A stretch of 19,380 bases of DNA from an uncultured bacterium (lineage in GTDB: Bacteria > Actinomycetota > Coriobacteriia > Coriobacteriales > Coriobacteriaceae). Positions 12,210 to 19,138 of the stretch are shown here, one piece after another; within the stretch, counting starts at the first letter, position 1, and each line of letters begins with the position of its first letter. The translations under genes and the position numbers were made by a program. The stretch is from the NCBI GenBank assembly GCA_905216045.1, contig CAJMSL010000024.1, positions 1 to 19,380 on the forward strand, read 5' to 3'. The notes under the pieces were generated by a model that saw only the letters and a program-made list of their open reading frames with translations, did no database searches and was not told where the DNA came from.

Positions 12210-12907
12210 CGGCCGGCCTCCTCGACGATGTTGACGAAGTTCTTAAGGATGCGCTGACCCAGCGCGGAGGATTTCTCGGGATGGAACTGGCAGCCCCACA
12301 CGTTGCCGTGACGCACGATGCACGGGAAGCTCCGCGTATAGTGCGTGCGCGCCAGCACATCGGCGGCATCGGCATCGTCGGCCACCGCGTAGCTGTGGGT
12401 GAAGTACATGTTGGCACCCTCGGCAAAACCAGTAAGCAGCGGATCGGCCGCGCCGGCGGGCGTCATGTGCACCTGGTCCCAGCCCACGTGTGGCACCTTC
12501 AGGCGACTCGATTCCAAGCGCGTACACGAGCCGCGCATGATGCCCAGGCCATCGACCCAGGGGCCGCCGACCTGCTCGGAGGCACCGTCGTCCGCGTCCG
12601 CGCCCTCGTCCGCCGGCACGCCCTCGTCGCCGCGCTCAAAAAACAGCTGAAGGCCCAGGCAGATGCCGAGCAGCGGAGTTCCGGCGGCAACGGCGTCGAG
12701 CACGGCCGCCGCCTCGCCGCTTTGGCGCATAAAGGCAATCGCGTCGTAGAACGCGCCCACGCCCGGGATGACCAGGCCGTCGGCGTTGCGGATCTGATCC
12801 GGATCGTCCGATGTGCAGGCGGCGGCACCGGCGCGCGCAAGCCCGCGCACAACGCTCGACAAGTTGCCCTTGTGGTAGTCGACCACCACGACCTTCGGTT
12901 CGCCCAC
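12206..12907 (-). CDS. hisH: Imidazole glycerol phosphate synthase glutamine amidotransferase HisH
   Basis: A 233-residue class I glutaminase that feeds ammonia to HisF. The triad is visible: Cys83 in LLGICLGLQ, and His209 and Glu211 in CQFHPEKS. The start VVVVDYHKGNLSSV and the oxyanion region IPGVGAF are typical. Between residues about 92 and 114 is an acidic insertion (GDEGVPADEGADADDGASEQ) longer than usual. I choose the GTG at 12907, which follows AAGGAGG at the right distance; the frame upstream runs antisense-like through hisB. A small hairpin separates it from hisB. Confidence 0.93.
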   Translation of the reverse strand: MGEPKVVVVDYHKGNLSSVVRGLARAGAAACTSDDPDQIRNADGLVIPGVGAFYDAIAFMRQSGEAAAVLDAVAAGTPLLGICLGLQLFFERGDEGVPADEGADADDGASEQVGGPWVDGLGIMRGSCTRLESSRLKVPHVGWDQVHMTPAGAADPLLTGFAEGANMYFTHSYAVADDADAADVLARTHYTRSFPCIVRHGNVWGCQFHPEKSSALGQRILKNFVNIVEEAGR

Positions 12908-12931
12908 GCGACCCTCCTTTTCCCCATTCAA

Positions 12932-12955
12932 AACCTGTCCCTTTTTTGGCAGGTT
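12932..12955 (-). terminator. Small hairpin between hisB and hisH
   Basis: On the minus strand AACCTG and CAGGTT pair around a 12-base loop that includes six A residues, and the stem is followed by TTTT-GAATG. It overlaps the hisB stop. The weak stem might give partial termination or mark an RNA-processing site. It could equally be a chance hairpin. Confidence 0.35.
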
Positions 12956-13541
12956 ACAGTGAACCCTTGGTGCTGGGGACGCCATGCACGCGGGGATCCA
13001 GCTCACAGGCATGGCGCATCGTGCGGCCCACGGCCTTAAAGGCGGCCTCGATAATGTGATGCGAGTTGCTGCCCGCCAGCTCGCGCACGTGCAGCGTGAG
13101 CTTGGCGTCGCGCGCAAAGGCGTAGAAGAACTCGACGGCCAGCTCGGTATCGAAGCTGCCCACGCGCTCGGTCGGCACGGGCAGCTCGCAGTAGGCCTGT
13201 CCGCGGCCCGAAATATCAACAGCAGCCATCACAAGCGTCTCGTCCATGGCAATCGCCGCGTCGGCAAAGCGCGTAATGCCCGCCTTGTCGCCCAGCGCTT
13301 GGCAAAACGCCTCGCCCAGCACGATACCCGTGTCCTCGACGGTGTGGTGCGCATCGACCTCCACGTCGCCCACCGCGTGCACCGTCAGATCGAACAGACC
13401 ATGGCGGCCAAAAGCGTTGAGCATGTGGTCGAAAAACGGCACGCCGGTCGAGATATCGCACACGCCGCTTCCGTCCAGGTCGAGCTTTACGACAATGTCG
13501 GTCTCGCCCGTCTTGCGGGTCACCTCGGCATAGCGGTCCAT
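12954..13541 (-). CDS. hisB: Imidazoleglycerol-phosphate dehydratase
   Basis: A 195-residue manganese-dependent dehydratase that makes imidazole acetol phosphate. The metal-binding histidine motifs are all there: GVPFFDHMLNAFGRHG, DAHHTVEDTGIVLGEA and GSNSHHIIEAAFKAVGR. The ending RVHGVPSTKGSL is standard. It is the monofunctional form; the phosphatase domain of enterobacterial HisB is absent, which fits with the separate PHP phosphatase nearby. The ATG directly follows the hisC stop (TAG-ATG), with GGAGGAG inside the end of hisC, so translation is coupled. Confidence 0.97.
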   Translation of the reverse strand: MDRYAEVTRKTGETDIVVKLDLDGSGVCDISTGVPFFDHMLNAFGRHGLFDLTVHAVGDVEVDAHHTVEDTGIVLGEAFCQALGDKAGITRFADAAIAMDETLVMAAVDISGRGQAYCELPVPTERVGSFDTELAVEFFYAFARDAKLTLHVRELAGSNSHHIIEAAFKAVGRTMRHACELDPRVHGVPSTKGSL

Positions 13542-14657
13542 CTACATCTCCTCCTTCACCAGCGCGGCAAACGCAGCCAGCACCTCGTCGTTTTCCTGCG
13601 GGGTACCCACGGTAATGCGTAGGCAGTCCGCGAGTCCCGGCGCGTAGCTAAAGTCGCGCACCAAAATCGAATACTCGTCGCGCAGACGCTCGCGCACGCG
13701 CGTGGCATGCGGCGTGCGCACGAGCACAAAGTTCGCCGCGCTCGGCCACGCCTCCACGGTCAGACCCTCGGCAGCCATTGCGCGTAGGGCGCACAGCTCG
13801 CGCTCGCGCTCGGATGCAACCTGTGCCACTACGGGCGCGTACGCATCGCGGGCACGCACGCAGGCAAGCGCGGCGGCCTGGCTCAGCACGTTAACCGAGT
13901 AGATTTGGCGAATCGCCGCAAACACATCGATGACCTCGGGTGCCGCGATCACATAGCCCAGACGCGTGCCGGCAGCGCCAAACGCCTTGGACAGCGTATG
14001 CAGAATCACCAGGTTGGGATGCTCGGCGATAAGCCCCTGCGCCGTGGTTGCCGCGCCAAACGAATCGTCGGCAAACTCAACGTAGGCCTCGTCGACCATG
14101 ACCATGCCGGGGCACGCATCGCACAGGGCCGCGACAAAGTCGAGCGGCGTCACATCGCCCGTGGGGTTATTGGGCGAGGTCACGATCGCCAGATTGCACT
14201 CGGGCGCCGCCGCAAGCACCGCCGCCTGGTCGAGTTCAAAGGTCGCCGGGTCGCGCCACACATCGCGCACCTCGGTCTGACAAAGCGACGCAAAGAACGC
14301 ATACTCACTAAAGCACGGCGGGCAGTTGAGCAGGGTCCGTCCCGCGCCGCCAAACGCCAGCAGGTAGTTATAGAGCAGCTCGTCGCCGCCGTTTCCCACG
14401 CAGATGTTCTCACGCGCCACGCCATGCCAGGCAGCAAGCTCATCGCGTAGGTCGTTGGACATGGGGTCGGGATAGCGGTTGAGCGGCGTGGCAGCCAAGG
14501 CCGCATCGATTGCCTCGCGCACGCCGACCGGCACGGGATAGGTGTTCTCGTTGGCCGAAAGGTTGATGCGCGTAGGCGTAAAGTTGGGATCATAGGGCTC
14601 AATGCCGGCCAGGTAGGGCTGGACGAGCTCCTTCATGCGCGGCGTCAGTTCGGCCAT
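13542..14657 (-). CDS. hisC: Histidinol-phosphate aminotransferase
   Basis: A 371-residue fold-type I PLP enzyme that transfers the amino group from glutamate to imidazole acetol phosphate. The PLP lysine is K224 in LHTLSKAFGAAGTRLGY. Other landmarks are LSANENTYPVP, RYPDP, VGNGGDELL, SPNNPTG (162-167) and MVDEAYVEFA. A conserved arginine lies in CLRITVGT. Length and order fit HisC. It starts one base after the hisD stop and touches hisB at its end. Related aminotransferases share this fold, but the operon position settles the call. Confidence 0.97.
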   Translation of the reverse strand: MAELTPRMKELVQPYLAGIEPYDPNFTPTRINLSANENTYPVPVGVREAIDAALAATPLNRYPDPMSNDLRDELAAWHGVARENICVGNGGDELLYNYLLAFGGAGRTLLNCPPCFSEYAFFASLCQTEVRDVWRDPATFELDQAAVLAAAPECNLAIVTSPNNPTGDVTPLDFVAALCDACPGMVMVDEAYVEFADDSFGAATTAQGLIAEHPNLVILHTLSKAFGAAGTRLGYVIAAPEVIDVFAAIRQIYSVNVLSQAAALACVRARDAYAPVVAQVASERERELCALRAMAAEGLTVEAWPSAANFVLVRTPHATRVRERLRDEYSILVRDFSYAPGLADCLRITVGTPQENDEVLAAFAALVKEEM

Positions 14658-14658
14658 G

Positions 14659-16080
14659 TTAGGCCCCCTCGCCGGTCGCGCCAGCGGAAGCCAGGTTCAC
14701 GCCCTCGGCGACCGTCGCCACAGCGTCGCCCGGCCAGGCAACCTTGGTCAGGTCGGCCGCGGCGAGCGACTCGGCACTCACGGCATCCTCGCCCTGCTCC
14801 AGCACGCGGCGACGCAGGGCGGCGGATAGCGCGTGCGCCCACAGGCCCTCGGCCTCGGCCAGGCGCTGCGTAGCGGGAGCGTCGGAGAGCAGACCCTCGG
14901 GCGTATAGCAAATGACGCTCGAGCGCTTAACGAACTCTTCGACCGAAAGCGGGTTGGAGAACATGGCCGTGCCGCCGGTCGGCAGCGTGTGGTTGGGGCC
15001 AGCAACATAATCGCCAAGCGGCTCGGAGCTCCAAGCGCCCACAAAGATGGCGCCGGCGTTGCGAATGCCGCCAAGCAGGCCCATTGCATCCTTGCAGTGC
15101 AGCTCCAGGTGTTCGGGCGCCACGGTGTTCACGGCCTCGACGGCGGCAGCCATGTCGGCGGCCACCACGATGGTGCCTTCGTTGTCGAGCGAAGCGCGCG
15201 TGGTCTCGGAACGCGGCGACTGCGCCACCAGGATGTCGATGCCGGCCTCGACCTCGCGCGCAAACTGCTCGTCGCAAGTCACCAGATAGCAGGCTGCCAG
15301 CGGATCGTGCTCGGCCTGGGCCATCAGGTCTGCCGCGACCACCATAGGCTTGGCCGTGGCGTCGGCCAGCACGCAGACCTCGGAGGGACCGGCGACCATG
15401 TCGATTCCCACGTCACCCGAGACGATCTGCTTGGCCGCGGCAACAAAGGCGTTACCCGGTCCGGTGATTTTATCGACACACGGAATGGTCTCGGTACCGT
15501 ACGCCAGCGCGGCCACGGCCTGAGCGCCGCCCACCATATAGATTTCGTCCACGCCGCCGAGTTTTGCCGCAGCAAGCGTGTAGGGGCTGATCAGGCCGTC
15601 CTTTTGCGGCGGCGTCACCATGACCACGCGCTTGACGCCGGCAACCTTGGCGGGAATGGCATTCATGAGCACCGTGGAGGGATATTGCGCGCGACCGCCC
15701 GGCACGTAGATGCCGGCCGCCGCGAGCGGGGTCACCTTAACGCCGAGCATCGTGCCATCTGCGCGCGTGGTAAACCAGCTCTGCTCGACCTCGCGCTGGT
15801 GGAACTCGCGAATCTGGCGCGCGGCCTTCTCGAGCGCCGCGACAAACGCGGGGTCGAGGTCTTCGAGCGCGGCATCGATCTGCTCCTGCGGCAGGCGGAA
15901 GCTCTGCAGCTCAACACCGTCAAAGCGCTGACAGTAATCGCGCACTGCGGCATCGCCGTTGGCGCGCACGTTGGCCACGATATCGCGGGCGGCGTCGACG
16001 ATGTTTTGCGGCAGCACGCCCTTGCGGTTGAGCTGGTTGGTAACGAGGCGCTCACCGGGAGAAAGCTTGATGGTCTTCAT
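14659..16080 (-). CDS. hisD: Histidinol dehydrogenase
   Basis: A 473-residue zinc enzyme that performs the last two oxidations, histidinol to histidine, with NAD. Zinc ligands line up with those of E. coli: Gln255 and His258 (AQAEHDP), Asp357 (LGDYVAGPNHTLPTGG) and His416 (LWAHALSA). The catalytic Glu323-His324 pair is in APEHLELH. IYVPGGRAQYPSTVLMN, ITGPGNAFVAAAK and DMVAGPSEV are canonical. About 40 residues follow the usual end, rich in Ala, Glu and Gly. ATG 16080 follows AGGGGAT; the frame further up has no homology. It is 106 bases after hisZG. Confidence 0.97.
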   Translation of the reverse strand: MKTIKLSPGERLVTNQLNRKGVLPQNIVDAARDIVANVRANGDAAVRDYCQRFDGVELQSFRLPQEQIDAALEDLDPAFVAALEKAARQIREFHQREVEQSWFTTRADGTMLGVKVTPLAAAGIYVPGGRAQYPSTVLMNAIPAKVAGVKRVVMVTPPQKDGLISPYTLAAAKLGGVDEIYMVGGAQAVAALAYGTETIPCVDKITGPGNAFVAAAKQIVSGDVGIDMVAGPSEVCVLADATAKPMVVAADLMAQAEHDPLAACYLVTCDEQFAREVEAGIDILVAQSPRSETTRASLDNEGTIVVAADMAAAVEAVNTVAPEHLELHCKDAMGLLGGIRNAGAIFVGAWSSEPLGDYVAGPNHTLPTGGTAMFSNPLSVEEFVKRSSVICYTPEGLLSDAPATQRLAEAEGLWAHALSAALRRRVLEQGEDAVSAESLAAADLTKVAWPGDAVATVAEGVNLASAGATGEGA

Positions 16081-16186
16081 ATCGGTATCCCCTATCGGTC
16101 GAGGTTGCGTTTGAAAAAACGAGAGGCCGGGCGGCGGCGCCAATCGGCCCGCAGCCCAGACGTTGGGACGCCCGTGCGTGCTCGCG

Positions 16187-17902
16187 CTATTGTGCCGAGC
16201 CCGCGACGGGCTCAAAATGCTTGTCCTTCACGGCCGCGGCCAGGCGATCTGCCAGGTTGCGCACGCGCGGATCCAGGCGCGCGGCACCCGGGTTGACAAA
16301 GAAGCGGGCCGTGCAGTCCATAATGCGACCAGTAATAACCAGGTCGTTGTCGCGTAGCGTGGCACCCGTGGCGGTAACGTCCACGATGCGATCGGTCATG
16401 CCGACGATGGGGCCCAGCTCGATGTTACCGTGCAGCGAGACGATATCGGCATTCACGCCGCGCTCGGCATACCAGGCACTCGCGATGCGCGGGTACTTGG
16501 TGGCCACACGAAGCGACCCGCGGCGGGCGTAGTTGCGCTCGGCCTGGCCGGCGCGCCATGCAGGCTCCGCCTCGATAAACGTGCACAGGCCGTAGCCCAG
16601 ATCGACCAGCTGCAGCAGGTTGAGGTCGGCCTCGATAAGCGAGTCCCAACCGCAGATGCCGCAGTCGGCGCCGCCGCAGCCCACAAAGGCGGGCGCATCG
16701 CTGGGACGCACGATGACAAACTCGATATCGCCGACCGCGCCCTCGCCGGCACGCGTGTCGCGACCGCGCACGATGAGATGACGACCGGGATCGCGCAGCT
16801 CAGAGACATCCAAGCCCGCGGACTCAAGCACGTCGAGCGTGTCGGCCTTGAGCGAGCCCTTGGGCACGGCAATGCGCAGCGGACCCTCGGCGCCACGGCC
16901 CGCGGCGTGATCGCCATCGGAAGCGGCATCCTCGGCCGAGGTGCGCGCGGCCTCCAGGCGCTCGAGCGAAAAGGCGAAGCCCGCCGCCGGCACCTCGATA
17001 CCGTCGCCAAACGCGCCGGTGAAGATGGAATCATAGCGTCCGCCCGAACCGACCGGATCGGGCAGTCCGCCGGCATAAGCCTTAAAGACCAGGCCCGTGT
17101 AGTAATCGAAAGAGTTCATGATAGAGAAGTCGAACGACAGCACCTGGGCGTCCTCGGGTGCCAGGCCCTCAACCAGGGCACGCAGCTCGCGCGTCAGCGG
17201 CGCGACGATACCGGCAGCCTCCAGCAGCGCGTCCACGCGGTCGAGCACCTCGGCACCGCCGTGCAGACGCGGCAGCTCGCTAATGGCGGCCTTGACGGCA
17301 TCGGACTCGGTGCTTGCCGCCACGCGGGCATCGAGGCCCACAAAGTCGTTGGCGTGCACGCAGCGCAGGGCCTCAGCGGCCAGCTCGCGATCCTCGCACG
17401 CCGCGAGCAGTTCCTTAAACGGACGCACGCTACCTGCGATAATGCGCGCATCGGGCAGTGCCAGCTTACGCACGGCCTCGGCCACGAGCGAGACGATCTC
17501 GACATCGCCCGCGGTATCGCCCGCACCGATAAGCTCAAAGCCCAGCTGTGTAAACTGACGCGAGCCACCGGCATTGCGCTGGCACTCGCGAACCACCGGC
17601 GCCTCGTAGCGAAGGCGTAGGGGCAGGTCGGCCGCGCGCATGCGGGTCGAAACCAAGCGCACGATCGGCAATGTGTTGTCGGGACGGACCACCAGCAGGC
17701 GGCCATCATCGTCAAAGAGCTTAAACGGCGTGTCCGCAATGCGGCCGCCCTCCTCGAGCGAACCCTTGTCCTCGAGCAGTGGCGTCTCGACCGGCAGGTA
17801 ATGATGCTCCCTAAAGCAGCCCTTCACCGTATATGCGATCTCCTCGCGCGCCTGAGCCTCCTCGGGCAATATGTCCCGGAATCCCCACGGTGTGGCCGTC
17901 AT
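16187..17902 (-). CDS. hisZG: Fused HisZ-HisG: ATP phosphoribosyltransferase regulatory plus catalytic domain
   Basis: A single 571-residue frame that joins two proteins normally made separately. It catalyses the committed step, ATP plus PRPP to phosphoribosyl-ATP. Residues 1-320 are HisZ, a histidyl-tRNA synthetase paralogue: TPWGFRDILPEEAQ, VETPLLED, the motif-2 region LRYEAPVVRECQRNAGGSRQFTQLG (starting near 96), SFDYYTGLVFKAY and GSGGRYD. A linker of about 20 residues (321-340, AEDAASDGDHAAGRGAEG) follows. Residues 341-571 are short-form HisG: LRIAVPKGSL, ATKYPR, IVSLHGNIELGP and the PRPP loop DVTATGATLRDNDL (508-521). The segment VGCGGADCGICGWDSL (407-422) has three cysteines where relatives usually have other residues. 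AGGAGG precedes the ATG within a small hairpin. First gene of the his operon. Confidence 0.95.
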   Translation of the reverse strand: MTATPWGFRDILPEEAQAREEIAYTVKGCFREHHYLPVETPLLEDKGSLEEGGRIADTPFKLFDDDGRLLVVRPDNTLPIVRLVSTRMRAADLPLRLRYEAPVVRECQRNAGGSRQFTQLGFELIGAGDTAGDVEIVSLVAEAVRKLALPDARIIAGSVRPFKELLAACEDRELAAEALRCVHANDFVGLDARVAASTESDAVKAAISELPRLHGGAEVLDRVDALLEAAGIVAPLTRELRALVEGLAPEDAQVLSFDFSIMNSFDYYTGLVFKAYAGGLPDPVGSGGRYDSIFTGAFGDGIEVPAAGFAFSLERLEAARTSAEDAASDGDHAAGRGAEGPLRIAVPKGSLKADTLDVLESAGLDVSELRDPGRHLIVRGRDTRAGEGAVGDIEFVIVRPSDAPAFVGCGGADCGICGWDSLIEADLNLLQLVDLGYGLCTFIEAEPAWRAGQAERNYARRGSLRVATKYPRIASAWYAERGVNADIVSLHGNIELGPIVGMTDRIVDVTATGATLRDNDLVITGRIMDCTARFFVNPGAARLDPRVRNLADRLAAAVKDKHFEPVAGSAQ

Positions 17903-17905
17903 CTG

Positions 17906-17969
17906 ATGAGCCTCCTCATGCTGTGTTTCATATAGAACAGAAGACCGGCATAGCTCCGCCGATCTTCTG
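17906..17969 (-). promoter_or_regulatory. his operon leader: stable hairpin and hairpin over the ribosome site
   Basis: On the minus strand, 17969-17938 forms a 12-pair stem (CAGAAGATCGGC with GCCGGTCTTCTG, one G-U) and an 8-base loop. Closer to the gene, ATGAG-GAGG-CTCAT (17919-17906) folds around the AGGAGG ribosome site of hisZG. Neither is followed by a T run. No T-box consensus was found. A regulatory role is inferred only from place and pairing. Confidence 0.45.
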
Positions 17970-18046
17970 GGTACTTTAGCATACTAGAGTGTTTGCGGGG
18001 AGAATCGTCTTCCTCGGCTCACAGCGTATTCATTTGGAAACATAGG

Positions 18047-18184
18047 GGAAAGCGCGTCCCGCCCGCCAGCCAAAAACTGGGATGCGGTTTCCGGTTGAGG
18101 TCCTCAGCGGAAAGTGTGTCCCATTCTGAGCGCCTGTTCTGGGACGTGCTTTCCGCCAGAAGCCTCAAGCGGAAAGCACGTCCC
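18047..18184. repeat. Five alternating inverted copies of a 14-mer
   Basis: GGAAAGCACGTCCC-like 14-mers lie at 18047-18060 (+), 18079-18092 (-), 18109-18122 (+), 18141-18154 (-) and 18171-18184 (+). Copies one and two, three and four, and four and five can each pair; the last pairing is perfect and others use G-U wobbles. Spacing is 16-18 bases. A small TGAGG-T-CCTCA hairpin sits between copies two and three. Together with the his leader and a weak terminator this fills the 326-base gap 17903-18228. Confidence 0.8.
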
Positions 18185-18191
18185 GTTTCTC

Positions 18192-18207
18192 AAAAAGCGT
18201 CAAACGC
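18192..18207 (-). terminator. Weak terminator after the isomerase/epimerase-like gene
   Basis: On the minus strand GCGT-TTG-ACGC is followed by five T residues (18196-18192), about 20 bases after the stop codon at 18229. The stem is only four pairs, so it may act together with CGCC-GAGTT-GGCG just upstream or with the inverted 14-mers beyond it. Confidence 0.4.
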
Positions 18208-18228
18208 CAACTCGGCGCCCTGTCCCAC

Positions 18229-19065
18229 TTAGGCGCCAATCGCGCGTCGGTACTCCGCCATAACCTGAGCGTCGGCTGCCGCGGGATTGGCAAAATAGCG
18301 CCAGTCATAGGTCTCGGCCGAAACAACTCCGCGATAGCCGCGCGCCACCAGCCTATCTAGGTCGGCGCGCATATCGCGGTCGCCGTCACCCCAAGCAAGA
18401 TGCGTCGTGCCGTCTGCCGCAACATCGACAAAATGCACGTGGGCGACATCATCGCCAAGCAGATCGAAATAATCGTCGATGGTATCCCCTGCCACCGCCA
18501 TAGCGCCCAAATCCAGACACGCCTTAAGTGCCGGATGATCAACTGCCTCGATCATGCGCTTCGTGTCGGCCGCCGAGTTCACGATCATCGACTCAACCGG
18601 CTGTAGGGCCTCGAGCACCAGTCGCACGCCGCGCTCTCCCGCATGCTCGGCAATCGCACGCAGCATCGAGGCGCTGCGACCCCACGCATCCTCGATCGGC
18701 TCGTTCAAAAATGCCCAGCCGCTCGAGACCATGACCTGCTCGGCTCCAAGTTCCGCCGCGATATCCACAACGTTCTTAAAGTACGCGAGCGTGCGAGCGC
18801 GCGCCTCATTCCCGCGCGCCGCGATATTCCACGGCTTGGGATTGTTCTGTTCGGGACAAAGCCCCACAATCCGAACCCCATACCGCTGTGATAGCTCCCG
18901 CACCTGCTCGAGCGAATCGTATCCATGGCAATCGACATACAGATGCATCGCCCCGGTCCAAAGCTCGCAACACGTGTAGCCCGAAGCCGACGCCGAAGAA
19001 AAGAACTCCTCAAGGTCAAAATAACGATGGCTGATATTCATGACGGCAAGCTGGGGATAGCTCAT
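18229..19065 (-). CDS. Sugar phosphate isomerase/epimerase-like TIM-barrel protein
   Basis: A 278-residue member of the xylose-isomerase-like (AP_endonuc_2) TIM-barrel family, which includes sugar and keto-sugar isomerases and epimerases. Metal-ligand positions are visible in order: Glu in LVLEALQPVES, Asp in ACLDLGAM, His in HVHFVDVAADG and Glu in VSAETYDWRYF. The N-terminal strand LAVMNISHRYFDLEEFF and CCELWTGAMH fit a substrate pocket. GGAGAG precedes the ATG at 19065, which gives MSYPQLAVMN; the longer frame adds 20 unlike residues. It lies downstream of a probable SIS-domain gene in the same direction, suggesting one catabolic operon for a sugar or amino-sugar derivative. The substrate is not known. 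Confidence 0.82.
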   Translation of the reverse strand: MSYPQLAVMNISHRYFDLEEFFSSASASGYTCCELWTGAMHLYVDCHGYDSLEQVRELSQRYGVRIVGLCPEQNNPKPWNIAARGNEARARTLAYFKNVVDIAAELGAEQVMVSSGWAFLNEPIEDAWGRSASMLRAIAEHAGERGVRLVLEALQPVESMIVNSAADTKRMIEAVDHPALKACLDLGAMAVAGDTIDDYFDLLGDDVAHVHFVDVAADGTTHLAWGDGDRDMRADLDRLVARGYRGVVSAETYDWRYFANPAAADAQVMAEYRRAIGA

Positions 19066-19138
19066 AATTACTCTCCAACCCAAGCGAGGCCCCGTTCCAT
19101 ATAGGAGCGAGGCCCGATTACACAAACGTTATTTGCTC

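Noticed and set aside
12908..13219. Long N-terminal extension of HisH
   Set aside because: It overlaps hisB in another frame. The GTG at 12907 has a strong ribosome site and gives the canonical start.
14833..16296. 487-codon frame opposite hisD
   Set aside because: Antisense shadow of a fully conserved HisD, with histidine- and arginine-rich nonsense sequence.
16880..16945. Sequencing error joining hisZ to hisG
   Set aside because: The linker region reads as one plausible in-frame Ala/Asp/Gly-rich stretch with no stop, and there is no separate ribosome site plus start ahead of LRIAVPKGSL. Raw reads would still be needed to be certain.
16430..17620. 396-codon frame opposite hisZG
   Set aside because: Antisense shadow; the minus-strand protein carries all motifs.
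17903..18000. T-box riboswitch or classical histidine-rich leader peptide for the his operon
   Set aside because: No T-box consensus block is seen, and the only leader frame has a single histidine codon and no ribosome site.
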